In this document: positions 1 through 11,120 of the stretch, in pieces
Position numbering within the stretch: the stretch's first letter is position 1
Layout: the number at the start of each line of letters is the position of its first letter
NCBI RefSeq assembly: GCF_014203325.1
Contig: NZ_JACHIV010000001.1
Location: forward strand, 869,501 to 933,500
Origin: Saccharopolyspora gloriosae
GTDB taxonomy: Bacteria; Actinomycetota; Actinomycetes; Mycobacteriales; Pseudonocardiaceae
Length of the DNA: 64,000 bases
Direction of reading: 5' to 3'
Program-made: the position numbers and the translations under genes
Notes under the pieces: generated by a model
Seen by the model: only the letters and a program-made list of their open reading frames with translations
Databases searched by the model: none
Told to the model about the DNA's origin: nothing

Positions 1-1819
1 ATGCCGCCGGCGAACTGGCTGCGCGCGGTCAGCGGGTTGATGATCCGCCCCACCGCGAACATGCCCAGCAGCCGCCGCACCCGCACCTCACCGCTGGTCA
101 CGTCGACCGCGACCTCGGCGAACTGAGAGCTGAAGGAGTGCCGTTCGAGCTGCTTGCGGGCACCGATCAGCTCGGTGGTGTCGGCCCGCGCGGTCACCGG
201 TGCCTGCTCGCCCGCGGCGAGCTTCTTCTGCAACGCCCGTGCCGCTTCGATGATCGCGAAGGACCAGGACTCGGTGCCGCGCGAACCTCCTGCGAGGAAC
301 GCGGGCCCGAAGTCGCTGTCGGCGATCCGGATCCGCACCGCTTCCAGCGGCACCTCCAGCGCTTCCGCGGCGACCTGGGACAGCGCGGTGCGCGCCCCGG
401 TGCCGATGTCGGCGGCGGTGATGCGCACCTCGTAGGTGCCGTCGGCCTCGGCGGTGATCGCGGCCGTGGAGGGCATCGGCCCGGCCCCGAACGAGCCCGC
501 CGCGACGCCGGTGCCCAGCAGCCAGCGCCCGTCGCGGCGCACCCCGGGCCGCGGATCCCGCTGCCACCAGCCGAAGCGGCTCGCGCCCTGCTCCAGGCAG
601 TCCACCAGCCTGCGGCTACTGAACGGGGTCCCGGACACGGGCCCGACGCTCGGTTCGTTGCGCAGCCGCAGCTCCACCGGGTCGATGTCGAGCCGCTCCG
701 CGAGCTCGTCCATCGCCGATTCCAGCGCGAACGATCCGGGCGCCGCGCCGGGCGCCCGCATCCAGCCTGGCGAGGGCACGTTCAGCGGCACCACCCGAGT
801 GCGGGTGCGGATGGCCTCCGACGCGTACATCACGCCGGTGAGCTCGGTGCCGAGCTCCACGAACTCCTTGATGGTGGAGGTGAACGACCGCGACTCGTGG
901 TCGATGGCGCGCATCCGGCCGTCGGCGTCGGCGGCGAGCCGCACCCGCTGCTCGGTCGCGGACCGCAGCGACGTGACGGCGAAGACCTGCGGGCGCGTCA
1001 GCACCACCCGCACCGGGCGCTGCGTCAGGGTCGCGGCCATCACCGCGAGCACCAGCTGCGGGCCGGCGGCCTTGGAGCCGAAGCCGCCGCCGACGTGCTC
1101 GGAGCGGACCCGCACAGACTCCGGGGCCAGGTCGAACAGCTTCACCAGGATCTGCGCGACCAGGTAGGAGCCCTGGTTGGCGTCGACGACCTCCAGCCGC
1201 CCGTCCTCCCAGCGCGCCATGGACGCGTGCGGCTCCATCGCGGTGTGGTGTTCTTCGGGAGTGCTGTAGGTCTGCTCGACGACGGCCGCCGCTCCGTCGG
1301 TCTCGGCGTCCACGTCGCCCTTGTCGACGGTGCCCGCGCCTTCCGGCGCGTACTCGGCGGGGTGGTCGGCGCGGAACTCGGAGTCGTGCGGTTCCGCCTC
1401 GTAGGTGACTTCGAGGGCGTCGGCTGCGGCGCGGGCCTGTTCCGGCGTCTTCGCCACCACCAGCGCCACCGGGTGCCCCACGTAGCGCACCCGATCGTCC
1501 TGCAGCAGCTGCAATCCCGGGTCGGGGCCGAAGATCCCGGCTTCCGGGTTGAGTCGTGGCGCGTTGCCGTGGTGCAGCACGGTGAGCACGCCGGGCATGC
1601 CCAGCACCGCTTCGTCACCGATCGAAGTGATGCGGCCGTGCGCGACGGTGGATAGCACGAGCGAACCGTGCGCGAGGTTCTCGATGGGGTGGTCGGCGGC
1701 GTAGCGGGCTTCGCCGGTGACCTTGGCGCGGCCTTCGAGCCGGGTGCGGGCGGAGCCGGCGGTCCCGGTGTCGGCGGGGGAGGTGGTGCTCGTCGCGCTC
1801 ACCCGCGGGTCGATCGTGG

Positions 1820-1823
<4 letters not shown>
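1..1823 (-). CDS. Molybdopterin-binding (large) subunit of a xanthine dehydrogenase/aldehyde oxidoreductase-type enzyme, partial
   Basis: This is the catalytic subunit of a three-subunit molybdenum hydroxylase, which would oxidise an aldehyde or N-heterocycle with water as oxygen donor. About 607 residues lie in the window and the C-terminus runs off the left edge; family members are usually about 730-780 residues. The translation shows the Mo-cofactor loop VGGGFGSKA and the motif MRAPGAAPGSFALE, followed by ELAERLDIDPVELRLRN, all typical of the family. The ATG start overlaps the stop of the FAD subunit by four bases (ATGA), so the genes are translationally coupled. The neighbouring FAD subunit points to the PaoABC/YagTSR aldehyde oxidoreductase branch. 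The substrate cannot be read from the sequence. Confidence 0.93.
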
Positions 1824-2808
<985 letters not shown>

Positions 2809-2812
<4 letters not shown>

Positions 2813-3375
2813 GCCGAGACCTCCGTTCCGGACACGGTGTTCTCGGCCTCGCGCATGGTGGCGGCCTGCGCGACGGCGCGCACGATCGAGTTGTGCGCGC
2901 CGCAGCGGCACAGGTTGCCGCTCATCCGCTCGCGGATCTCCGCAGCGTCCAGCGGTGGTGCGCCGGCTTCGGGCCGGACGTCCTCGGTGGCGGCGCTGGG
3001 CCAGCCCGCCGCGTGTTCCTCGATGACGGCGACGGCCGAGCAGATCTGGCCGGGAGTGCAGTAGCCGCACTGGTAGCCGTCGAAGTCCAGGAACGCCTGC
3101 TGCACCGGGTGCAGCCGGTCGCCGTCGGCGATGCCTTCGACGGTGGTGACCTCGGATCCGTCGACGCCGACGGCGAACTGCAGGCAGGACACCGCCCGCT
3201 TGCCGTCGAGCAGCACGGTGCAGGCGCCGCACTGCCCTTGGTCGCAGCCCTTCTTGGTGCCCACCAGGTCGAGGTCGTCGCGGAGCGCGTCGAGCAGGGT
3301 GGTGCGGTTGTCGACCGTGAGCGAACGGTCCTCGCCGTTCACCCGCAGCGAGATGGTGGAGCTGTGGTGGGACAT
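2809..3375 (-). CDS. 2Fe-2S iron-sulfur (small) subunit of the molybdenum hydroxylase
   Basis: A 188-residue electron-transfer subunit and first gene of the operon. The N-terminal ferredoxin-like domain has CDQGQCGACTVLL, and the C-terminal helical domain has CGYCTPGQIC and NLCRCGAHNSIV, supplying ligands for two 2Fe-2S clusters. The ATG at 3375 is preceded by GGAG at a good distance and gives the usual family N-terminus. The open frame continues upstream to 3597, but that stretch is arginine-rich and unlike the family. No TAT-type leader is evident from this start, so a cytoplasmic location is likely, unlike the periplasmic PaoABC of E. coli. Confidence 0.94.
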
Positions 3376-3838
3376 GGAGTCTCCGTCGGTATCAGACAAG
3401 GACGGGAATGACGTCGCGCGATGGTTCCGGGGCGTGCCGCGTTGGCCACCTTCTTGCTCACGACACCGCGCGGCAGCGGTCGAGCACGACCGACGCGGCA
3501 TCGGCCGGGTCGTGGGAAGGTCCAGCGGAAACCCATCTAAGCGGGGACGTCTCCACTTCACTGTAAGCGACCTTCTCGGACCCGGCAAACCGCTCAACGA
3601 CTCGACGCGGCGGAAAAATCCCGCATTCGGTCACCTGTTCGGGTCGGATCGAGGTGGCCGGGGCGCGACCACATCAAGATGTGCGGCGCATTCGGGGATG
3701 TGAGGCTGGATTCCCCGAGGCCGGAGCGGGGCCGGTCGCGGGATCGCGCGTGGTGGCGGCGAATCCGAGGTGGACCGTCCCGCATGCCGATGATCGTTCG
3801 CGGGTATTCCGGGGCGGACCCCGACAGAGGAGGAGCCG
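3376..3838. other. Divergent intergenic region
   Basis: This 463-base gap separates the divergently transcribed Mo-hydroxylase operon and the MFS transporter gene and must hold both promoters. It contains the AT-richer stretch near 3540-3620. I see no convincing promoter consensus, operator palindrome or small gene in it. Confidence 0.5.
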
Positions 3839-5263
3839 ATGGCGGCGAGCGCGCGCAAGCGGCGGCATCGCGGACAGCGCCTGGAGGATCAGGTCGACAT
3901 CGTCGAGGAGGGCAAGGTCCGCCGTGCCGTGACCGCCGCGGGCATCGGCAACATGATGGAGTGGTTCGACTTCGGCGTCTTCAGCTACCTGGTCGTGATC
4001 ACCGGGAAGGTCTTCTTCCCCGCCGGAAACCCGACGGTCCAGCTGCTGTCGACGTTCGCCACCTTCGCCGTCGCCTTCATCGTGCGCCCGCTCGGCGGAT
4101 TCGTGTTCGGCCCGCTCGGCGACCGCCTCGGCCGCAAGCGGGTCCTGGCCATCACGATGATCATGATGGCGCTCGGCACCGTGGCCATCGGATTCATCCC
4201 CTCGTACGCGACGATCGGCATCTGGGCACCGATCCTGCTGCTGGTAGCCAGGGTCGTGCAGGGCTTCTCCACCGGCGGCGAGTACGGCGGCGCCACCACG
4301 TTCGTCTCCGAGTACGCGCCCGACAAGCGACGCGGTTTCCTGGCGAGCTGGCTGGAATTCGGCACCCTCACCGGCTACGCGCTGGGAGCAGCGGTGGTCA
4401 CGATCCTGCTCACCGCGCTCGGCGAGCAGGAAATGGTGAATTGGGGCTGGCGAATCCCGTTCCTGCTGGCCGGGCCGCTCGGCGTGATCGGCCTGTACCT
4501 GCGCTTCCGCTTGGAGGAAACGCCCGCGCAGCAGCAAGCGGAGTCCTCAGGCGAGGACGCGGCCGGCAGCGGCCTCGGCATCTACCGCACGATCTTCCGC
4601 GACCACTGGCGTCCGGTGCTGACCTGCGTGTCGCTGGTGGCCGTGTTCAACGTCGCCAACTACATGCTCACCGCGTACATCCCCACCTACATCACCGCGG
4701 ACCTGCACTACGCCCACACCTCGGCGCTGGTGTTCGTGCTGGTGACGATGCTGGTCATCATGGGATTCGTGGTGCGGCTGGGCCGGATCTCCGACAAGAT
4801 CGGCCGCCTGCCGATCGTCGCGACCGGAGCCGGCGCGCTCGTCGTGCTGTCCTGGCCCGCGTTCTGGATGATCAGCCGCGGAGCCGTCTGGGCCGTGATC
4901 GGCGGCCTGATCGTCCTCGGCCTGATGCTGATCTGCTTCAGCTCGACGATGCCCTCCACCCTCCCCGCGCTGTTCCCCACGCACGTTCGCTACGGCGGAG
5001 TCTCGATCAGCTACAACATCTCGGTCGCGGTGTTCGGCGGCACGACCCCGCTGCTGTCGGAATACCTGGTGAGCGCAACGGGAAACACCACCGCCCCGGC
5101 GTTCGTGCTCATCGGAGCCGGGCTGCTGGGCCTGATCGCGTCCTGGTTCGCGAGGGAGACCGCGGGCCGCCCCCTGCCCGGAGCGAAACCGACCGCCGGG
5201 TCCCGGGAGGAAGCCCGCGAAACCCTGGAAGAACAGCGCGGCGAAGTGGAAGGGACGACGTGA
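3839..5263 (+). CDS. MFS transporter, metabolite:H+ symporter (MHS/ProP-like) family
   Basis: A 474-residue, 12-helix transporter. The first helix carries GNMMEWFDFGVFSYL, a hallmark of the MHS branch (ProP, ShiA and citrate or alpha-ketoglutarate permeases). The cytoplasmic loop between helices 2 and 3 has GPLGDRLGRKR, and FSTGGEYGGATTF lies in helix 5. The start ATG has a strong AGGAGGAG site just upstream. It is divergent from the molybdenum hydroxylase operon and could import that enzyme's substrate or a compatible solute, but the substrate is not readable. The C-terminus is charged and probably cytoplasmic. Confidence 0.93.
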   Translation: MAASARKRRHRGQRLEDQVDIVEEGKVRRAVTAAGIGNMMEWFDFGVFSYLVVITGKVFFPAGNPTVQLLSTFATFAVAFIVRPLGGFVFGPLGDRLGRKRVLAITMIMMALGTVAIGFIPSYATIGIWAPILLLVARVVQGFSTGGEYGGATTFVSEYAPDKRRGFLASWLEFGTLTGYALGAAVVTILLTALGEQEMVNWGWRIPFLLAGPLGVIGLYLRFRLEETPAQQQAESSGEDAAGSGLGIYRTIFRDHWRPVLTCVSLVAVFNVANYMLTAYIPTYITADLHYAHTSALVFVLVTMLVIMGFVVRLGRISDKIGRLPIVATGAGALVVLSWPAFWMISRGAVWAVIGGLIVLGLMLICFSSTMPSTLPALFPTHVRYGGVSISYNISVAVFGGTTPLLSEYLVSATGNTTAPAFVLIGAGLLGLIASWFARETAGRPLPGAKPTAGSREEARETLEEQRGEVEGTT

Positions 5264-5315
5264 CCCACCGCGACCCCGGCCACCGCGTGGCGGAACTCCG
5301 GCTCGGAGGCCGACG

Positions 5316-5825
5316 ATGATCGATTCGCCGCGGCTCGCATCGGTGGTCCTGCTGCTGGCCACGCTGACCACCGGGCTGCAAGCAGGCACCTACTACATCT
5401 TCGCCTGCGGAGTGATGCCCGGACTGGAGCTCGGAGACGACCGGACGTTCGTCGCGGCCATGCAGCAGTTCAACGTCGCGTTCATCAACCCTTGGTTCCT
5501 CGCGACCTTCCTCGGCGCCCCCGCGCTCGCCCTGATCGCGGTCGTGACCCACCGCCGCACGCATCCGGCGTTGTGGGCGTCGGTGACCGCCGGATTCCTC
5601 CTGGCCATGGCCACCGTCGTGATCACATCGGTGGTCCACTTCCCGCTCAACGCCGCGCTCGACGCCGCAGGCCCACCCGACCGCGCACCGAACCTGCACG
5701 CCGTCCGCGAAGCGAACGCCACCACCTGGACCCGCTGGAACACCGCCCGAGCCCTCACCTCGACCGCCGCCCTGGCAGCCCTCTCGTACGCCCTGCTCAC
5801 CACACGAACCCGAAACCAGAACTGA
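5316..5825 (+). CDS. DUF1772 (anthrone oxygenase-like) membrane protein
   Basis: A 169-residue integral membrane protein with about four hydrophobic segments (residues 8-28, 50-72, 84-106, 143-160). The overall pattern, with a tryptophan- and asparagine-containing segment NATTWTRWNTAR before the last helix, matches the DUF1772 family. Some fungal members act on anthrones; most bacterial ones have no known role. The start ATG is preceded by GGAGG. It follows the MFS gene by 52 bases in the same direction and may be cotranscribed with it. Confidence 0.8.
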   Translation: MIDSPRLASVVLLLATLTTGLQAGTYYIFACGVMPGLELGDDRTFVAAMQQFNVAFINPWFLATFLGAPALALIAVVTHRRTHPALWASVTAGFLLAMATVVITSVVHFPLNAALDAAGPPDRAPNLHAVREANATTWTRWNTARALTSTAALAALSYALLTTRTRNQN

Positions 5826-5884
5826 CCGAAACCGAAGCCGATCCATTCGCGCTGGCCGCGGAATCAAATATCCCTCTACCCACC

Positions 5885-5915
5885 AAAAGAAAAACCCCAG
5901 GTCGATGACCTGGGG
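5885..5915 (-). terminator. Rho-independent terminator of tRNA-Lys
   Basis: A perfect 9-bp stem (CCCCAGGTC with GACCTGGGG, 3-base loop) lies directly downstream of the tRNA on the minus strand. It is followed on that strand by a run read as TTTTTCTTTT. Confidence 0.85.
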
Positions 5916-5921
5916 CTTCGG

Positions 5922-5994
<73 letters not shown>

Positions 5995-6294
5995 TTGTGG
6001 TGTCCTCCAGGCTTTCGGTCTTGGACCGTCTCCCTGGCGACGAAAGAAACTTTAGCACGGGGTTTCGGGGGCCGAATCGGGGGGTGGCGCAGCGGCGGCG
6101 GGGGTGGGTTTCAGCCGGTCGGGGCGGGTGTCGTCGAGGTCGAGGGGCAACCTGGGGGTGGGGTCGCGCGTCTCATGGCCGTAGGTCCGCGGATTGACTC
6201 TTCGTGCACGGCTGGTCGTCGGACACACGGTCGGGGGTTTGATGCACACTGGTCGCAGGCGGATGTGGGGATCGGATCGAACGGACAGTCACGC

Positions 6295-7491
6295 ATGAAG
6301 CTGTTTCTTAACTCTGTCGGGAGAGTTACCGGGCGCTGGTCTCGCGGGATTCCTGCTGTGATCTTCGTGCTGGTGGGGCTGTTGGTCGCGAGCTGCAGCG
6401 GGTCCGGGGGCAAGAGTGCGCCGGCCGCGCCGCCGCCTCCGCCGTCCGTGCGGTTCGATCCGGGCGACGGGGCGCAGCAGGTCTCGCCGATCGCGCCGAT
6501 CACGGGGACCGCGGAGAACGGGAAGATCACCGGCGCGGTGCTCACCAACGAGGACGGCAAGCAGGTCGCGAACACCGTCACGCCGGACGGGGCCGGCTGG
6601 AGCGTGAGCGAGCCCCTCGGTTACGGCACCACCTACACCGCCGAGCTCACCGTGCAGGGCGCGGCGGGGGCGCCGGTGACGCAGCGGACCACCTTCACCA
6701 CGATCGAACCCGAGAACCAGACCTACGTGTCGATGAATCCGCTCGACGGGCAGACCGTCGGTGTCGGCCAGCCGTTGGCGTTCTACTTCTCCGAGGACGC
6801 GCCCGCGCCGGACAAGGCGAAGGCGGAGGAAGCGATCCGCATCCAGACCGAACCGGCCGTGGAGGGCGCCTTCTACTGGTTCGACGACCGCGAGGTGCAC
6901 TGGCGTCCGCAGGAGTACTGGAAGCCGGGCACCAAGATCACCGTGACCGCCGACGTCTACGGCAAGGACCTCGGCAACGGTTCGTGGGGCGAGGAGAACC
7001 GCTCCGCGACGATCACCATCGGCGACGCGGTGGTGCTGCACGCCGACGGCGCCAGCCACCAGATGTCGGTCAAGGTCAACGGGGCCACCCAGCGCACCAT
7101 GCCTATCTCGCTGGGCAAGCCCGAGTGGCCGTCCAACAACGGCGTGCACGTGGTCACCGAGCACCACCGCAAGAAGGTCATGGACTCCTCCAGCTACGGC
7201 CTGGACGTGGACAACGGCGGTTACCGCACCGAGGTCGAATGGGCGGTGCGCATCTCCAACGGCGGCGAGTTCCTGCACGCCGCGCCGTGGTCGGTGGGCC
7301 AGCAGGGCAGCAGCAACGTCAGCCACGGCTGCATCAACATGAGCGACGCCAACGCCCGGTACGTCTACGACCTGCTCAAGAAGGGCGACGTCGTGGAGAT
7401 CACCAACTCCGGCGGGCCGAACCTGCGGTCCTGGGACGGATTCGGTGACTGGCAGGTGCCGTGGAGCGAATGGGTCGGCGGCAACCGCTGA
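6295..7491 (+). CDS. L,D-transpeptidase lipoprotein (YkuD domain with Ig-like domains)
   Basis: A 398-residue cell-wall enzyme that forms 3-3 cross-links between meso-diaminopimelate residues of peptidoglycan. It has a lipoprotein signal ending LLVASC (Cys34), a proline-rich linker, two Ig-like domains (about residues 45-145 and 150-245) as in mycobacterial LdtMt2, and a C-terminal YkuD domain. The catalytic motif is SHGCINMS, with Cys346 as nucleophile and His344 beside it. The ATG at 6295 is chosen because it gives a good lipoprotein signal; the open frame extends further upstream over the tRNA-Lys gene and is not credible there. Two hairpins follow the stop codon. Confidence 0.94.
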   Translation: MKLFLNSVGRVTGRWSRGIPAVIFVLVGLLVASCSGSGGKSAPAAPPPPPSVRFDPGDGAQQVSPIAPITGTAENGKITGAVLTNEDGKQVANTVTPDGAGWSVSEPLGYGTTYTAELTVQGAAGAPVTQRTTFTTIEPENQTYVSMNPLDGQTVGVGQPLAFYFSEDAPAPDKAKAEEAIRIQTEPAVEGAFYWFDDREVHWRPQEYWKPGTKITVTADVYGKDLGNGSWGEENRSATITIGDAVVLHADGASHQMSVKVNGATQRTMPISLGKPEWPSNNGVHVVTEHHRKKVMDSSSYGLDVDNGGYRTEVEWAVRISNGGEFLHAAPWSVGQQGSSNVSHGCINMSDANARYVYDLLKKGDVVEITNSGGPNLRSWDGFGDWQVPWSEWVGGNR

Positions 7492-7508
7492 GCCGATTCG
7501 ACGTGGAG

Positions 7509-7535
7509 GCGCCCCTTCGGGGGCGCTTTCGCCTT
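7509..7535 (+). terminator. Terminator of the L,D-transpeptidase gene
   Basis: A GCGCCCC/GGGGCGC stem with loop TTCG is followed by TTTCGCCTTT, 17 bases after the stop codon. Confidence 0.8.
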
Positions 7536-7547
7536 TCCCTGAGCAAC

Positions 7548-7584
7548 GCGAAAGGCCCGCTCCGAAATGGAGCGGGCCTTTCGC
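7548..7584. terminator. Bidirectional hairpin between the ldt gene and tRNA-His
   Basis: A perfect 16-bp inverted repeat with a 5-base loop; each arm carries GAAAGGCCCGCTCC or its complement. It begins one base beyond the encoded CCA of tRNA-His on the minus strand and probably ends that transcript while backing up the plus-strand terminator. Confidence 0.8.
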
Positions 7585-7585
7585 A

Positions 7586-7662
7586 TGGGGTGAGTGACGG
7601 GATTCGAACCCGCGACTCCTGGGACCACAACCCAGTGCTCTACCGACTGAGCTACACCCACC
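7586..7662 (-). tRNA. tRNA-His (anticodon GTG)
   Basis: A minus-strand cloverleaf with acceptor GTGGGTG/CACTCAC, the extra 5' G(-1) opposite discriminator C typical of tRNA-His, anticodon stem CTGGG/CCCAG and loop TTGTGGT. The 3' CCA is encoded, unlike the other two tRNAs in the window. Confidence 0.97.
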
Positions 7663-7779
7663 GCAGCTTCCGATCGGCCGATCAACCGGCTTTCCGGAGC
7701 AACACGAATATCCTAGCGTGCGCCGTCAGGCCGGTCGTCACCGGGCTCCCGGCCACCTGGGGCGAACCGGTGAATCCCG

Positions 7780-8421
7780 TCATTCGACCTGGTGAGCGGC
7801 CTTGCCGGTGTCGCCGAGGCCGTCGCCGTCGAGCAGTTCGGCCGCCACGGCCTGCGCCTGCTCGCTGGTCGGTCCCGGCTGCGGGACGAACGCGGTGCGG
7901 CGGTAGTACGCCAGCTCGCGGATCGATTCCCGCACATCGGCCAGCGCGCGGTGCGCGAGGCCCTTCTCCGGCTGCGCGTAGTAGATCCGCGGGAACCAGC
8001 GCCTGCACAGCTCCTTGATGGACGACACGTCCACCATGCGGTAGTGCAGGTGCGCGTCCAGCGCGGGCATGTCGCGGGAGATGAAACCGCGGTCGGTCGC
8101 GATGGAATTGCCCGCCAGCGGCGCCGAGACGTTCTCCGGCACGTGCTCGCGGATGTAGTCCAGGACGCGTTGTTCGGCTTCGGCGGTGGTGACCGCGGAG
8201 CGCCGTACCTCCTCGGTCAGCCCGGAGCGCTCGTGCATGTCGCGCACCACTTCGGGCATCCCCGACAGGGCCTCGTCCGGGGCGTGGATCACGATGTCCA
8301 CGCCGTCGCCGAGGATGTTGAGGTCGGCATCGGTGACCAGGGCGGCGATCTCGATCAGGGCGTCGGAGCCCAGGTCGAGCCCGGTCATTTCACAGTCGAT
8401 CCACACTAGACGGTCGTTCAC
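7780..8421 (-). CDS. orn: Oligoribonuclease
   Basis: A 213-residue 3'-5' exoribonuclease that degrades RNA oligonucleotides of two to five residues and finishes mRNA and pGpG turnover. DEDDh-family motifs are visible: VWIDCEMTG near the N-terminus (Asp9, Glu11), the central RGFISRDMP and [13 protein letters not shown], and [11 protein letters not shown] with the catalytic His and Asp. The GTG at 8421 is chosen because it starts the conserved N-terminus directly; the reading frame extends to 8484 but that part is arginine-rich. The gene is monocistronic, with tRNA-His downstream on the same strand. Confidence 0.95.
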   Translation of the reverse strand: MNDRLVWIDCEMTGLDLGSDALIEIAALVTDADLNILGDGVDIVIHAPDEALSGMPEVVRDMHERSGLTEEVRRSAVTTAEAEQRVLDYIREHVPENVSAPLAGNSIATDRGFISRDMPALDAHLHYRMVDVSSIKELCRRWFPRIYYAQPEKGLAHRALADVRESIRELAYYRRTAFVPQPGPTSEQAQAVAAELLDGDGLGDTGKAAHQVE

Positions 8422-8480
8422 CTCACCGAGCCTAACGCGGTGGCCCGCGGCGCCGGGACCGCATCGGCGCCGCGGGGACA

Positions 8481-10169
8481 TCACCGTTCGGTCTCGGTGG
8501 GCTCCGGTTCCTCGCGCAGGCGGGCGGGCACCACCTTGCCGGTGGCGTTGCGCGGCAGCTCGGCCAGGAACGTGACGTCCCGCGGCAGCGCGAACTTCGG
8601 CAACGCGGGGCGGACGCGTTCGCGCACGGCCTCCGCGTCGAGGTCGGCGTCCTCGGTGAGCACGACGAACGCGGCCAGGCGCTGCCCGAACTCGGCGTCG
8701 TCGACGCCGATCACCGCGACTTCGGAGACCTCGGGCAGCGTGGCGATGGCGTCCTCGGTCTCCTTCGGGTACACGTTCTCGCCGCCCGAGACGATCATGT
8801 CGTCCTCCCGGCCGACGACCTGCAAGCGGCCCGCTTCGTCGATCCGCCCCAGGTCACCGGTGCTGAGCATGCCGCCGCGCACTTCCTTGCCGCCGCCACC
8901 GGTGTAGCCCTCGAACAGCATGTCGTTGCTGACGAAGATCCGCCCGGTCTCGCCGTCGCGCACCGGCGCGCCGTGCTCGTCGAGGATCTTCAGACTGGTG
9001 CCGCGGGGCGGGCGGCCCGCCGTGCCGGGGGACTCGGCTAGGTCCCGCGGATTCGCGATGCTGACCCAGGACGCCTCGGTCGAGCCGTAGAAGTTGTAGA
9101 GCACCTCGCCGAAGACCCCCTGGAAGCGGGTGGCCAGGTCGGCGGGCAGCGCCGAACCGCTGGCGGCGACGATGCGCAGCGACGACGTGTCGTAGGGCCG
9201 CAGCGCCTCCCGCGGCAGGTCGAGGATGCGCTGCAGCATCACCGGGACCATGAACATCGCGGTAGCGCGGTGGCGTTGGACCGCGGCTAGCGCCTGCTGC
9301 GGTTCGAACTTGCGGCGCAGCACCAGCGTCGCGCCGATCGCGGAGCTCAGCTGGAACGCCGCCAGTCCCCAGGTGTGGAAGATCGGCGCCGCCAGCAGGA
9401 TCCGCTCGCCGGCGCGCAGCGGCATCCGCGACATGATCGTCGCCGCCGGTCCGACGCCGGGCGGGGCGGGCCTGCGGGCTCCCTTCGGCGTGCCGGTGGT
9501 GCCGGAGGTGAGCACGATGATCCGCGCGTGCCGGGGCCTGCGCGGCAGCGCGCCGCCCGTGGAGCTGCCGATGAGGTGTTCCAGCGTGGCCTTGCGGGTG
9601 GTGCCCTCGGTCCAGGCGAGGACCACGTCGAGGTCGTCCGCGATGTCGAGGTCTTCGGTGAACTCGACGTCGGTCACCAGCAGGTCGGCCTGCTGCTCGG
9701 CCAGCACGGTGCGCACCTGCTGCGGGCGCAGGCCGGTGTTGAGCAGCACCACGTCCACGCCGAGCTTGCCGCAGGCCACGATCGTCTCGACGAGCCCGTG
9801 GTGGTTGCGGCACAGCACGGCGACCCGGCTGGTGTCGCGGATGCCGCGGGCGCGCAGGCCCTTCGCCAGGCGGGTGGTGCGCTGCTCCAGTTCGAGGAAG
9901 CTCAGCGCGCCGCGTTCGTCGATCACGGCGGGCCGGTCCGGGTGCCGGATGGCGGCGACGGCGTAGCCGAGCGCGGGAGTCACCCCCCAGCGCCGCCACG
10001 CGAACACGATGCGCACCAGTTTGTCCGGGCGCATCGGCCGCACCACGCCTTGCCGGACCAGCAGCCACAGCGTGTGCAAGCCGGAGCTGAGGCGGTCCCC
10101 CTTGGCTCGGGCGACGACGTCCGCCGCCACCTCTCGTGTCCGTTTCGCCGGCCGTCGCCACATCGCCAC
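8481..10169 (-). CDS. AMP-dependent acyl-CoA synthetase (FadD-like)
   Basis: A 562-residue ligase that activates a carboxylic acid as acyl-AMP and then acyl-CoA. The P-loop-like motif [10 protein letters not shown] is at residues 221-230. [21 protein letters not shown] and the C-terminal PRNATGKVV with its catalytic lysine are also present. The GTG at 10169 lies six bases after GGAGG; an in-frame ATG at 10163 is the alternative. A palindrome (10188-10201) sits just upstream of the start and looks like a TetR-type operator. No other fatty-acid gene is adjacent, so the chain length of the substrate is unknown. Confidence 0.92.
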   Translation of the reverse strand: MAMWRRPAKRTREVAADVVARAKGDRLSSGLHTLWLLVRQGVVRPMRPDKLVRIVFAWRRWGVTPALGYAVAAIRHPDRPAVIDERGALSFLELEQRTTRLAKGLRARGIRDTSRVAVLCRNHHGLVETIVACGKLGVDVVLLNTGLRPQQVRTVLAEQQADLLVTDVEFTEDLDIADDLDVVLAWTEGTTRKATLEHLIGSSTGGALPRRPRHARIIVLTSGTTGTPKGARRPAPPGVGPAATIMSRMPLRAGERILLAAPIFHTWGLAAFQLSSAIGATLVLRRKFEPQQALAAVQRHRATAMFMVPVMLQRILDLPREALRPYDTSSLRIVAASGSALPADLATRFQGVFGEVLYNFYGSTEASWVSIANPRDLAESPGTAGRPPRGTSLKILDEHGAPVRDGETGRIFVSNDMLFEGYTGGGGKEVRGGMLSTGDLGRIDEAGRLQVVGREDDMIVSGGENVYPKETEDAIATLPEVSEVAVIGVDDAEFGQRLAAFVVLTEDADLDAEAVRERVRPALPKFALPRDVTFLAELPRNATGKVVPARLREEPEPTETER

Positions 10170-10187
10170 GCGTCTCCTCCGATTTAA

Positions 10188-10201
10188 CTACTCGTCAGTA
10201 G
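10188..10201. promoter_or_regulatory. Candidate TetR-type operator upstream of the acyl-CoA ligase
   Basis: CTACT and AGTAG form an inverted repeat around CGTC, 19-32 bases upstream of the GTG start. Such CTACT-n4-AGTAG sites are common targets of TetR regulators of acyl-CoA metabolism in actinobacteria. No regulator gene is adjacent. Confidence 0.5.
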
Positions 10202-10234
10202 ATAATGCCTTGAGGGGAGGCGCGGGGGAAGGGT

Positions 10235-10450
10235 TCACTGGTCCGAAATGCTCTGTTCCGGCGCTGCGGCGGCCACCACGGCCTCCCGTATCGCTGCTCG
10301 CAGCCGACCCGCCTCCAATGGTGCCAGCACGGCGGTCTCCCCAGGCGGTGCGACCACGACAACGTTGCCCTGCTGCACGTACACCGCCATGCTCCGCCGC
10401 CTGCCCGCGACATCGCGGCAGCTGACCTGCCACTGTTCGCTGCTGACCAC
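10235..10450 (-). CDS. Small conserved-looking protein of unknown function
   Basis: A 71-residue protein starting at a GTG five bases after a strong GGAGGAGG site. It begins VVSSEQWQVSCRD and has an alternating polar/hydrophobic N-terminal half (AVYVQQGNVVVVAPPGETAVL), which suggests beta strands, then an alanine-rich helix. I do not recognise the family. It is transcribed towards the acyl-CoA ligase with 65 bases between them, so the two could share a transcript or be separated by the operator at 10188. Confidence 0.6.
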   Translation of the reverse strand: MVSSEQWQVSCRDVAGRRRSMAVYVQQGNVVVVAPPGETAVLAPLEAGRLRAAIREAVVAAAAPEQSISDQ

Positions 10451-10646
10451 GCCGACCTCCTCCCTCTGCGCCGAACGCGCCTGTGCGGTGCGCTCTCGTG
10501 GCTGAGACGCCTCAGGATCACTGACGTGACGGGTGTTCGCTTGATTAATCGTAGATTTCCCACGCCGGTGCTCACCCGGAGTGGCGGCCCGGCGCGGGAG
10601 CGAGCGCGCTCTAGGGGGTCCGGGCACGTCCTGGGACACTGCGATC

Positions 10647-11036
10647 ATGGCTGGTTACGACAGGCTGCTGTGGCGCACGCTGCACCGGGTGCTGCTGGTG
10701 CTCGCGATCGGAGTGCTGGGATTGCTGCTCGGGCTCGGCTCCGCCCCGACCCGGTCGGACTCGCTGCTGGGCGTGCTCGTCGTGGCGCTCGTGGTGCTGC
10801 CGGTGGCGATCACGGTGCGCCGGATGACACCCGTGGCCCGGGCCAACCTGCGGGCGGTGCCGCGCTACCGGCCGCTGATGGCCGTCACGAGCGCGCTGCT
10901 CGCCCTCGTCGCGCTGCTGGTGCTCTGGTGGGCGGTCGGCAACGCGCTGTTCCCCGGCACGCTCTCACCGCTCACGCTGGCCCTGGTGGGAGTGGTGCTC
11001 GCGGCGCTGACGGCGCTGCTCAACCGGGTGCTGTGA
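10647..11036 (+). CDS. Small membrane protein of unknown function
   Basis: A 129-residue protein with four hydrophobic segments (about residues 14-31, 38-55, 77-98 and 104-125) and little else. The ATG at 10647 is preferred because it places the charged sequence AGYDRLLWRTLHR before the first helix; the longer frame from 10581 adds only an arginine/glycine-rich leader. It is convergent with the gene at 11121-11858, and a hairpin lies between them. Confidence 0.65.
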   Translation: MAGYDRLLWRTLHRVLLVLAIGVLGLLLGLGSAPTRSDSLLGVLVVALVVLPVAITVRRMTPVARANLRAVPRYRPLMAVTSALLALVALLVLWWAVGNALFPGTLSPLTLALVGVVLAALTALLNRVL

Positions 11037-11055
11037 CCGGGCCCGGACACGACGA

Positions 11056-11093
11056 AGCCGCTGCCCGGTGGCGTCGGCCGGTGAGCAGCGGCT
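11056..11093. terminator. Hairpin between convergent genes
   Basis: AGCCGCTGC and GCAGCGGCT pair across a GC-rich loop that can itself fold. It lies between the convergent stops at 11036 and 11121. There is no T-run, so its strength is uncertain. Confidence 0.5.
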
Positions 11094-11120
11094 CGGTGCG
11101 TGCGTATCGCGCGGGTTCGG

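Noticed and set aside
10235-10648. A 137-residue version of the small gene at 10235
   Set aside because: The extra N-terminal part is Arg/Pro-rich leader, while the GTG at 10450 has a near-perfect ribosome site.
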